From contig CAYPNF010000084.1 in the NCBI GenBank assembly GCA_964411985.1, forward strand, positions 1 through 29,488: a DNA stretch of 29,488 bases, in the 5' to 3' direction. Below, piece after piece: positions 9,262 to 16,333 of the stretch. The position numbers and the translations under genes are program-made. This DNA comes from CAYPNF01 sp964411985 (GTDB taxonomy: Bacteria > Verrucomicrobiota > Verrucomicrobiia > Limisphaerales > J093). Under the pieces are notes generated by a model. It saw only the letters and a list, made by a program, of their open reading frames with translations, made no database searches and was not told where the DNA came from. How positions within the stretch are numbered: position 1 is the stretch's first letter; each line of letters starts with the position of its first letter.

Positions 9262-9321
9262 AGCAATCAACTGAGTGTTTGAGTTAGGGAATAAGGGTAC
9301 TGATTTGCCCTACAGAGGATC

Positions 9322-9350
9322 ACTATAGGCACATCGACTCCCAAAGTCAA
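9322..9350 (-). promoter_or_regulatory. Sigma70-type promoter for copy 1
   Basis: On the minus strand, TTGACT (9345-9350) and TATAGT (9322-9327) are separated by exactly 17 bp, five of six consensus matches in each hexamer. Transcription would start near 9315, giving a leader of roughly 55 nt. It lies outside the duplicated block, so copy 2 does not have it. Confidence 0.7.
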
Positions 9351-9631
9351 AACCTTGTTGGCTTCGTGTCTGGCCGCCCAGCGGAACCCTGCCTACGCAT
9401 TCTGGTTAGCGATGCGAAGCGAAACACCTTCAGGTTTCTCGCCTAAGAAAACAGTACTCATGGGGTCCTTGAAACAGCGGAGTCCGTGAAAAGGGTCGTT
9501 AATTAGCTATCCTTTTCTTATGTTACTTTATGAGTATTAATAAGATAGCCTACATGTTTGCCTGAGCCGAAGGTTTCTCGTCTTAACAAAGATGTATCAA
9601 CCTCTCTTCGAGACACTTACTAACCAATCAG

Positions 9632-9766
9632 AGTCTGGGCTGGCACCTGGAGGGCTGCCTGATCCTGGACGAAAGCGCCTTCACCGAGAAAGGGTCCCAC
9701 TGTGTCGGGGTGGCCCAGCAATACAACGGCCGACTGGGCAAGATCGCCAATCGCGCCACTGCGTAG
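9632..9766 (+). pseudogene. Fragment of an IS701-like DDE transposase
   Basis: A short frame (stop at 9764-9766) reads GCLILDESAF, then TEKGSHCVGVAQQYNGRLGK. This matches the region of IS701-type transposases around the first catalytic Asp (typically LIVDD/LLDES...KKG..SVGVARQY.G..GK..N). Only ~44 codons remain, with no N-terminal or C-terminal transposase sequence and no terminal inverted repeats, so it is a dead relic. An overlapping frame with an ATG at 9592 is out of phase and not the real one. Confidence 0.75.
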
Positions 9767-9954
9767 GGCTCCTGGGATTGAAAGGAAGCGATCCGTCTCT
9801 AGTTTCTCTATTCTCGGGGCAGGAGTAGCCCTGGCTTTGCTCCTTTCTTGAGCATCCTTCATAACAGTGACTAGCCTACAAGATACCTCCCCCACCAAAA
9901 CAAGCCTCTCTCCCCTATCCCAAGAATCTTCTCTCACATCCGCCCTGCAAGGAA

Positions 9955-9987
9955 ACTGCCGATAGGGAAAAGTTCCCTATCGGCAGT
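9955..9987 (-). terminator. Rho-independent terminator of giant repeat-protein gene copy 2
   Basis: It has the same perfect 15-bp stem as in copy 1, with a 3-nt AAG loop (9970-9972), 46 bp beyond the stop codon. The downstream T-tract on the minus strand is weaker (TTCCTT) than in copy 1. Confidence 0.85.
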
Positions 9988-10033
9988 CCTGTACAGTCCT
10001 AGGGGACGAAGCCCCAAGTCACGCAGCCATCTC

Positions 10034-13000
10034 TTACTCGAGGGCCACGATGCGATAGAATCTGCTGGAGGAGCTGACCGCCGGATCCACCTTGGAGGCG
10101 GTCGGGCCGGTTGCCGTTACCGTGCCTTCCAGATTAGACCATTCCAGATCGCTCAAAGCGGCCTTGTACTGGACTTGGTACACAGTCCCAGCCGTCGCAG
10201 ACCAGGAGAGGCGAATGCCTCCCTCGGTTTGAAGGATGAGGGTAATCTGCGGTGCAACAAGTTGCTTCCCTGCGCACAGAGTGGTCGACCCAACCGGGGT
10301 GCCACCGCAGATGCTCTGGCCAGTGGCCGACACCGACAGACTCCGGATGGTATCCTCGCCCATCGCGGTGACATGGATCGACAGCGCCTGCGTCTCACCA
10401 GGAGCCAGATTGATGGGCCCCACGACCACGGTGTCCTCCGTGGGGATGCTGGAAACCACGAGCACATTGGTCAGGGTGATGTCACCCGAGTTGCGCACAA
10501 TTCCAGTCACTACCACCCCGGCAACCAGCGGGTTCTCGCCCGTCGGACAGTCGAGTGCCAACTCGATCTTGGGACCCCGTTCCAGCGGTGACACTGCCGT
10601 GGAGGAACTGGTAACCTGCGTGGAATCACACTTACCCTTGCCGGTGGCGGTCAACGTCACCGCGATCTCGCAACAATCACATGTCTGAGGCGAACTGAAC
10701 TCATACATGAAGTTGGTGGAAGCACCCGGAGCAAGCGTGATCGGTCCGAATACCATCCTGTTCGTGGGCTGGTTTGCGTAAACCATCACATCGACCAAAG
10801 TCACGTCGCCCGTGTTGGCGACGATCGCATGAGCCTGCACCGGGACGCATCCCTGCACAGCTGACGCAGCGCGGTGGTTCGTCACTGAAATACCCGGTGT
10901 GGTCTTGATCGGGCAAGTGGAGGTGGCGGCGTCTTGCACCAATTTACCGCCGCACATCGAGTGTCCGGAAGCACGCATCGTGTCCAAACCGCAGAAGTCG
11001 ACCGGGACCGTGTAACGCACGGTGTAGGGCACGACTTCGCCCGGAGCCAGATCGATCGGACCCAGGACGGGGCTACCCACGCCAATGGCGTCGCTGATGA
11101 CGATAACATCATAGAGAGTGATATCACCCGTATTCGAGACATTGCCCTTGAGCACGAGCTCCGCACCTAGCTCCACAGGTTGCTCCGGACATACCTTGCT
11201 CACCTTGATAGCAGGATTGAAGACCACCGGGCAAACCGTAGTGTCGGTATCCGTCACTGTGGCTGTACCGCAAATATCCTGGGCGGTCACCTTGTAGGTC
11301 GAAATCACCTCGCAGCAGTTCACCGGCACCTGGAAGCTGCCAGAGAAGTTGGTGGTTTGGCCTGGAGCTAAAAGTGAGGCCCTGAATACGAAGGTGCCCT
11401 CGGAGGGCTGATCACTCACCACGATCAAGTTGGTCAGCGTGATGTCCCCAGTGTTCTTGAGGATTCCCTGAAATTGCATCAACCCGTTCTGCGGAATCGG
11501 TTGACCTGGGCATAACGCTGTGATCAGGACACCCGGAGTTGTGACCACCGGGCAACTGCTCGAGGCAGCAGCGCTCGCCACCGACCCGTCACACTGGCTC
11601 CGACCTTGCACATACAAGGTTGAAGTCTCGAAGCAGGTATTCGCGTTCGTCGCCACGGTGTAACTTCCCGTAAAGGCCGCGCCCTCGCCCGGAGCCAAGG
11701 TCACTGGCCCAAAGACGTGCGTGTTCTCCGCAGGATGGTTGTTCACCACTACCACATTGGTCAGGGTGATATTCCCGATATTCGTCACGGTGCCGGTAAA
11801 CACCAGGAGTTCTCCAGGAACCACCGGTTCTGGCGGGCAGGACTTGGTCAAGGCGATTGCCGGTGTGGATTTCAGCGGGCAAGTGTTGACGATCTGATGG
11901 GACACGGTGGTGCCACCGCAACCTTCGATACCGACAGCGGTCAGAGTGATGCTGCTCGAACAAGTGTCCAGCGGCGCGATGTAGCTGCCAGAGTAGGTGG
12001 CGGAAGCGCCGGGAGCCAGGGTGCCAATGGTGGCCACCGTCTGGACGGACTCTCCAGCACCTGCATAAACCACCACATTCGTCAGAGTCGTGTCGCCTGA
12101 GTTGCTCACAGTACCCGTGTACTTCAGCTCAGTGCCCACCGTCGTAACGGTGGTGGGGCAATTCGCTGCGATCGTGATCTTGGGCGCGGATTGCACCGGG
12201 CACGTGGTCGTAACCGAAGCCGTCGCCGTGCGCGAAGAACAACGCTCACGGCCGACGACGCTCAACGTGTCGGTGATGGAGCAGCCATTCAAGTTCGAGG
12301 GGACCGTGTAATTGCCAGTGAAATTGGTCGAAGCACCAGGGGCAAGGCTGGGGATCCTGATCACCACCGTGTTGGCAGCAGGACGATCACTGGTCACGAC
12401 CAGGTCGTACAAGGTCACATCGCCGGTGTTCACGACGGTCGAGCCGTACACCAAGGGCTTGCCAAAGCCGGGCGGCACCTCGGGACAGGTCTTGGTGATC
12501 GCCACCGCCGGTGTTGCCCCCAGGAGACAGATCGCGGTGACGGAGTTCAACACCTGAGTCCCAGCACACTGGGCCTGACCGGATGCGGTCACGGTATTGG
12601 TAACCGAGCAGGTGTCCACTGGAGTGGAGAAGCTACCGGTGAAGGATGCCTGGGCGCCTGGCTCGAGACGATCCATCGTGAAGATCACCGTATTGGGTTC
12701 GGGCCGGGCGCTCACGACTACAACGTTGGTCAGAGTCACGTCACCCGCGTTGCGAACCGTCCCCCCGAAAGTCAGCACTTCGCCCGCCTTCACAGGCTCG
12801 ACCGGGCAGGTCTCGGTCACAACAATCGCGGGCTTGTTCGACAGTGCGCAGGTGCGGCTGGATTGCGCCAACACCGGCTGGCCACAACGGCTGTCGGCAC
12901 TGACCACCAAAAAGATGGTGACGTCGCAAGCGTTCAGCGGAGCGGTGAATTGGGCGTTGAAGTTCGCCGAAGCTCCGGGCGCCAAAGTCGCCGCCGTGTA

Positions 13001-13996
13001 GATAACCGTACTGGTGGCGGGCTTGTCGCTATAGACTACGACGTTCGTCAATGTCACGTTGCCAGTGTTCGTCACCGACCCCGTGTAGGTGTACTGGGTG
13101 CCGCCGGCGACGGGAGCGGGCGCGCACGCCTGCCCAAGGGCGATCGACGGACTCAGGGCAATCTCGCATAGGGTCGTTCCGCTGGCAGTCACCGTCCTGG
13201 GCGGAACATGCGCATCCATCTTGTCGGTGGCGGTGGCAATGAAGGTCGCTGACGACGGCGAGCAGGGGTTGGCGGGCTTGTACGTGCCGCTGAAGTTTGT
13301 GCTCTGGCCTTCCGCCAGTTCGACAGGCCCGAAGACCCGGCGCATCACCCCATCAACGACGTTGCTCACCGTTACGTTCGCCAGTTTGGCATCGCCACAA
13401 TTGGAGACGGTGGCGCTGTATCCGATCTGGCCGCTCTCCCCCACGCCTCCGGTGCATTCCGGCACGATGCTAATGCAGGGAGTGACAATCCTTGTGTTGA
13501 CGGACTGTGCCGCCTGCCCATAGCTCAAATCCTCGTTCTGATGGATCCGCGCCAGGTCATAAGTGGCAGTGGTTACCATGCCGCCTTTCACATCCTCTTC
13601 ACGGACCACATACTCAGCCACGTTATCGTACTGATCGCCTTCTCCAGGGTTCAGAGTCGTTCGCTTCAACGTAATCACATTCGTGACCCCATCGGGTGTA
13701 GCTAAGTACGCTCGAACCTCAGAAACCTTACACGCCGGAAACTTGCTGTTATACACGATCACACTGTAATGGAGCGTGTCGCCTACGTGAGCGACCATCT
13801 TGTCCACGAAAAGACTGATCCCCAGGCCGCTCCCAGTACATCCAGGAGGATCCTGCTGCGCCTGCGCGGAGGGCAAGAGAAGGATGCCCGCGAAGAAAAT
13901 CAGAACCGACAAGGTCCCCAACCTGAGGAGAGTCTTGAGAGTTCGTGTAGCCTCTCTGCCAATAGAGGGGTGTGGGTAACAGACATGATTAGTCAT
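10034..13996 (-). CDS. Giant secreted Cys-containing Ig-like repeat protein, copy 2
   Basis: 1320 aa, the same length as copy 1 with no net indel. The architecture is identical: signal segment ending PSAQA, N-terminal beta domain, ten Ig-like repeats, and the C-terminal module ending RFYRIVALE. Most differences are scattered substitutions. They concentrate in the N-terminal 30 residues and in repeat six, where copy 2 reads SYTVATNANTCFETSTL and copy 1 SYMVPTNVNACSVSSTL. Cysteines of the repeats are retained, indicating selection on the fold and no sign of decay. The start is the ATG at 13996 in the shared context ATTGCT-ATG; no Shine-Dalgarno is visible. No strong sigma70 promoter was found upstream, unlike copy 1. 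The role is inferred to be surface-structural or adhesive; a specific ligand cannot be read from the sequence. Confidence 0.92.
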   Translation of the reverse strand: MTNHVCYPHPSIGREATRTLKTLLRLGTLSVLIFFAGILLLPSAQAQQDPPGCTGSGLGISLFVDKMVAHVGDTLHYSVIVYNSKFPACKVSEVRAYLATPDGVTNVITLKRTTLNPGEGDQYDNVAEYVVREEDVKGGMVTTATYDLARIHQNEDLSYGQAAQSVNTRIVTPCISIVPECTGGVGESGQIGYSATVSNCGDAKLANVTVSNVVDGVMRRVFGPVELAEGQSTNFSGTYKPANPCSPSSATFIATATDKMDAHVPPRTVTASGTTLCEIALSPSIALGQACAPAPVAGGTQYTYTGSVTNTGNVTLTNVVVYSDKPATSTVIYTAATLAPGASANFNAQFTAPLNACDVTIFLVVSADSRCGQPVLAQSSRTCALSNKPAIVVTETCPVEPVKAGEVLTFGGTVRNAGDVTLTNVVVVSARPEPNTVIFTMDRLEPGAQASFTGSFSTPVDTCSVTNTVTASGQAQCAGTQVLNSVTAICLLGATPAVAITKTCPEVPPGFGKPLVYGSTVVNTGDVTLYDLVVTSDRPAANTVVIRIPSLAPGASTNFTGNYTVPSNLNGCSITDTLSVVGRERCSSRTATASVTTTCPVQSAPKITIAANCPTTVTTVGTELKYTGTVSNSGDTTLTNVVVYAGAGESVQTVATIGTLAPGASATYSGSYIAPLDTCSSSITLTAVGIEGCGGTTVSHQIVNTCPLKSTPAIALTKSCPPEPVVPGELLVFTGTVTNIGNITLTNVVVVNNHPAENTHVFGPVTLAPGEGAAFTGSYTVATNANTCFETSTLYVQGRSQCDGSVASAAASSSCPVVTTPGVLITALCPGQPIPQNGLMQFQGILKNTGDITLTNLIVVSDQPSEGTFVFRASLLAPGQTTNFSGSFQVPVNCCEVISTYKVTAQDICGTATVTDTDTTVCPVVFNPAIKVSKVCPEQPVELGAELVLKGNVSNTGDITLYDVIVISDAIGVGSPVLGPIDLAPGEVVPYTVRYTVPVDFCGLDTMRASGHSMCGGKLVQDAATSTCPIKTTPGISVTNHRAASAVQGCVPVQAHAIVANTGDVTLVDVMVYANQPTNRMVFGPITLAPGASTNFMYEFSSPQTCDCCEIAVTLTATGKGKCDSTQVTSSSTAVSPLERGPKIELALDCPTGENPLVAGVVVTGIVRNSGDITLTNVLVVSSIPTEDTVVVGPINLAPGETQALSIHVTAMGEDTIRSLSVSATGQSICGGTPVGSTTLCAGKQLVAPQITLILQTEGGIRLSWSATAGTVYQVQYKAALSDLEWSNLEGTVTATGPTASKVDPAVSSSSRFYRIVALE
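10259..13483 (-). repeat. Ten tandem ~107-codon Ig-like repeats inside copy 2
   Basis: Same repeat register as in copy 1, offset by 4735 bp. Repeat cores (NTGD-TLTN-VVV, LAPG, mid-repeat Cys, CP linker) are conserved. Confidence 0.85.
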
Positions 13997-14025
13997 AGCA
14001 ATGAACTAGGTGTTTGAGTTATGGA

Positions 14026-14429
14026 CCGGGTGTTTGAGTCAGAACGAAAGGGAGTTATTGAAGGCATGCCGCCTACCAAAGGAAAACCTGTTTGGCGCCG
14101 GCTCTGCCCAAACCCCCGACCGAACTCCACTCCACGCACGTGCGCAGGCAAAGCGAAGAGAAACACTCTCAAGCTTCACGCACCGGAAAACCGAATGCAC
14201 GGGATCTTCGGAACAGGGGGACGCGCAGGATGACGCATCTTGCATGAAAGAAACCTACCGGGAGCGGATCACGGACACCATGGGGTAAACACCCCATGCG
14301 ACTTGGAGACCACTTGGTGTTGTCCACGACGGCTCAGCGCCAGTGAGCGTGATAGCGACTGCTACGGTTTACCCGCGGTGGGCAAGTCGACACCTCTTTC
14401 CCCGTGCCGGGCAAACTGAACCTGTAGCA
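14026..14429. other. Non-coding interval between copy 2 and the mauE-like gene
   Basis: About 400 bp without a credible gene; the short open frames here show no recognisable protein. It contains the second GGTGTTTGAGT and a perfect 8-bp stem hairpin CATGGGGT-AAAC-ACCCCATG at 14279-14298 without a T-tract. The promoter of copy 2 should lie here, but no good -35/-10 pair was found. Confidence 0.6.
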
Positions 14430-14975
14430 CTAATGCCGCTTCGCTCTTCGCTTCTTTGACTCAGGTCGTCGGGGAAGCGTGACCCCTGCCTGCAGGCCCT
14501 CAGATTCGTCTCCACCCTGCTGCTTGGTGATATCACACAACAAAATGAAGGACAGGCCAGTAAGCAAGCCGTTCCTCGCAAAAGCAAAGCCAACCGACTC
14601 TACGACCCTCTTCAGGTTCTCTGCATTCTCCAACCCAAGCAGACTCAAATCGAAGCACCCACACGAAATCGCAAGGCCGCGAAGCCAAGCCTGGCCGGTC
14701 CCAAGAAAGAAGACGGAGAGCAGCAGGAACGTGAGCGACAGGGCCGCCTCCAACCAGACGCCAGCGAGCAGCATCAGTGCAGTGAGCAACTCCAACCAGG
14801 GCAGAACGACGGCGGTGAGCTTGAGCAATCCCCGGGGAAAAGGAAGCTGGTAAGCATAGACCGAGCCCAGAAACTCGGTGGGGTTGGCCAGCTTGGAAAT
14901 CGCAGCCCAGAGGAAAAGTACACCCAGAAGCCAGCGGAGCATTCGGGCCCAAAAGGGAGGGAGAGTGATTCTCAT
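14430..14975 (-). CDS. MauE/DoxX-like redox-associated membrane protein
   Basis: 181 aa from the ATG at 14975, which sits two bases after the upstream rhodanese stop (TGA-GT-ATG), so translation is almost certainly coupled. About four membrane helices are visible: residues ~12-28, 50-71, 74-93 and ~132-147. The family signature SKLANP follows the first helix, and a Cys-x-Cys (SCGCF, Cys105 and Cys107) lies in the loop after helix three. MauE-type proteins are linked in other bacteria to thiol redox in the periplasm during maturation of disulfide-rich enzymes. The basic tail (ESKKRRAKRH) is probably cytoplasmic. A thiol-relay role with the rhodanese partner is inference. The longer open frame to 15128 overlaps the rhodanese domain and is rejected as the start. 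Confidence 0.85.
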   Translation of the reverse strand: MRITLPPFWARMLRWLLGVLFLWAAISKLANPTEFLGSVYAYQLPFPRGLLKLTAVVLPWLELLTALMLLAGVWLEAALSLTFLLLSVFFLGTGQAWLRGLAISCGCFDLSLLGLENAENLKRVVESVGFAFARNGLLTGLSFILLCDITKQQGGDESEGLQAGVTLPRRPESKKRRAKRH

Positions 14976-14977
14976 AC

Positions 14978-16126
14978 TCACCGGCTGGCCCCACCGAGTG
15001 GTGCTGACTTCTCCGCCAAATCCCACTCCGCATACCCCTCGAGCAGAAACTGTGCGTTGACAAAATCGAAGTCCCGGATGAGGCGCGAGGCGAGCTGAAA
15101 ACCCTGTTCGCAACCCATGGAGCCACAATAGGCCACCAAGCGGGCCTTCCTGGAATGGTTGCCGAGCAGGGCCCGGATCGCTTCATCCCTCGCGTCCACC
15201 GGTAGCGAAAGCGCGCCGGGGATGTGACCGGCCTTGTAATCTTCAGGATCCCTCGCATCCAAGAGAATCAGCTGCTGAAGTCTCAGTAAAGGCCGAGCCT
15301 GGGCCAGGGTGATAGGCAATGCAAAATCGGACTTGATCTCCGAGGGAGTGGGCATGACCTGGGGCAGCAGGGGCGCCACCTGGTTGGCGGGCACAGCTGG
15401 AGTCGCCGTCACGTTCTTGGCGTCTGCCACCGTGGGAGCTTTTCCCGATGACGCAGCGACAAGGCTCTCTTCCCGCAACCACTCAAAGTAACCGCCCGTC
15501 ATGTACTGGACGAAGCCATACCCTCCCTCCCGAGCCAGTCGATGCGCAAGTTTGAAAGAGAGGGAGCAACTGGTGCTGCTGCAGTAGGCAACCAGGTGCG
15601 TGTTGGTGGGATAGCGCTGACGGAACGCCGCTATTTCCTCGTGCGAAGCGGGCTCAGGAAGAGAAACCGCGCCCGGGATATGCCCGGCGTCATAGGCCGC
15701 CTTCGACCGGGCATCCAGCAAAACCACCTCCCCTTGGAGATGCAATGGCTTGACCTCTAGCCAATGCGTGGGTGTCGGGGGCACGTACTGCGGTGGGGCG
15801 GGAATACTGGGGAGCTGCGTCATGAGGGCCCCTGTCGAGGACGAGGAGGGGGCAGGAGACACGGCTGCTCTGGTGTTCGTGGGCAGGACTGGAGTCGCAG
15901 GAGTCGGATGAGCCGGGGCGGGGGAAACCGAATCCCTCAAGACTCTCGCCGAAGAAGGCTCGGACCAGCGGATGCCAATCGGATTTGCCGAATTAAAGGC
16001 CAAACCCAGCAGAGAACTCAGGCAAAGAACCACCGTGGCCTCCCGTGTCACTCTGAGAGTGCGATCTCCGCCAAGCGCGACTAATCTGGCTCGCCACTTC
16101 GGGGAATGAGGCTGCTCGTCCGTCAT
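14978..16126 (-). CDS. Membrane-anchored tandem-rhodanese protein
   Basis: 382 aa from the ATG at 16126. AGGGAGG lies directly before this start, closer than usual, so the ATG at 16177 is a possible alternative. Residues ~29-46 form one membrane anchor, followed by a ~75-residue Pro/Ala/Ser/Thr-rich linker. Two rhodanese domains follow. The first (about 122-220) has LLDARSKAAYDAGHIPGA and active loop YCSSTSCS (Cys182, Cys187). The second (about 272-375) has LLDARDPEDYKAGHIPGA and YCGSMGCE (Cys334, Cys339). In both loops the catalytic Cys is followed five residues later by another Cys (C-x4-C), which could allow a disulfide as well as persulfide chemistry. Rhodaneses transfer sulfane sulfur or act in thiol redox; the predicted topology places both domains outside the cytoplasmic membrane. 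The stop is coupled to the mauE-like gene. Confidence 0.88.
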   Translation of the reverse strand: MTDEQPHSPKWRARLVALGGDRTLRVTREATVVLCLSSLLGLAFNSANPIGIRWSEPSSARVLRDSVSPAPAHPTPATPVLPTNTRAAVSPAPSSSSTGALMTQLPSIPAPPQYVPPTPTHWLEVKPLHLQGEVVLLDARSKAAYDAGHIPGAVSLPEPASHEEIAAFRQRYPTNTHLVAYCSSTSCSLSFKLAHRLAREGGYGFVQYMTGGYFEWLREESLVAASSGKAPTVADAKNVTATPAVPANQVAPLLPQVMPTPSEIKSDFALPITLAQARPLLRLQQLILLDARDPEDYKAGHIPGALSLPVDARDEAIRALLGNHSRKARLVAYCGSMGCEQGFQLASRLIRDFDFVNAQFLLEGYAEWDLAEKSAPLGGASR

Positions 16127-16333
16127 CCTCCCTACGCTATCGCCTGAAGTACGGAAACACAAGCGCCCGCTGGCCATGTGACAATAGTATCGAAACTGGA
16201 TACACGGCGCGTAGCGAAACTGGCCGGCTTCTGGCATCAGATTACAAGGTCAGGCCTTTCTTTTGCCAGAAAACAGAGTATAGTTCGGATGGCCTATAGA
16301 GCCAACTGATTCGGACCCAAAACGGCAGTCCCT

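Larger units (their letters stand above)
5206..9290. repeat. Large direct repeat, unit 1 of 2 (4085 bp, period 4735 bp)
   Basis: This block aligns with 9941-14025 at a constant offset of 4735 bp. It covers the terminator, the whole 1320-codon gene and about 29 bp upstream of its start codon. Similarity begins at the shared CGCCCT(A/G)CAA(A/G)GAAACTGCC and stops after the shared TGTTTGAGTTA(G/T)GGA. No net indel was found between gene stop, terminator, internal blocks and start codon. Confidence 0.9.
9291..9940. other. 650-bp spacer between the two large direct repeats
   Basis: This stretch is not shared by the two copies. Its left part (9300-9590) holds the copy-1 promoter and an A+T-rich patch around 9510-9560, and no convincing gene. 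Its centre holds an IS701-like transposase fragment. Nothing recognisable was seen from 9770 to 9940. Confidence 0.7.
9941..14025. repeat. Large direct repeat, unit 2 of 2 (4085 bp, period 4735 bp)
   Basis: This is the partner of 5206-9290. Conserved positions (terminator, stop codon, internal identical blocks, start codon) all lie 4735 bp from their counterparts. The outer end coincides with an 11-bp direct repeat, GGTGTTTGAGT, at 14009-14019 and again at 14029-14039. Confidence 0.9.

Noticed and set aside
9592..9828. 78-codon plus-strand ORF in the spacer
   Set aside because: It is out of phase with the recognisable IS701-like transposase sequence and has no content of its own.
5206..14025. 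The 4735-bp period as a composite transposon or CRISPR-like array
   Set aside because: The units are coding, no terminal inverted repeats or intact transposase flank them, and there are no short spaced repeats; a tandem gene duplication explains the data.
14010..14288. Plus-strand ORF of 92 codons between copy 2 and the mauE-like gene
   Set aside because: No recognisable protein features, and an overlapping alternative frame is equally open.
14279..14298. Hairpin CATGGGGT-AAAC-ACCCCATG as a terminator of the mauE-like gene
   Set aside because: No T-tract on either strand and it lies over 130 bp beyond the stop; recorded only as an inverted repeat.
16263..16284. TTGCCA...TATAGT upstream of the pseudopilin as a promoter
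   Set aside because: The spacer is only 10 bp, too short for a sigma70 promoter.
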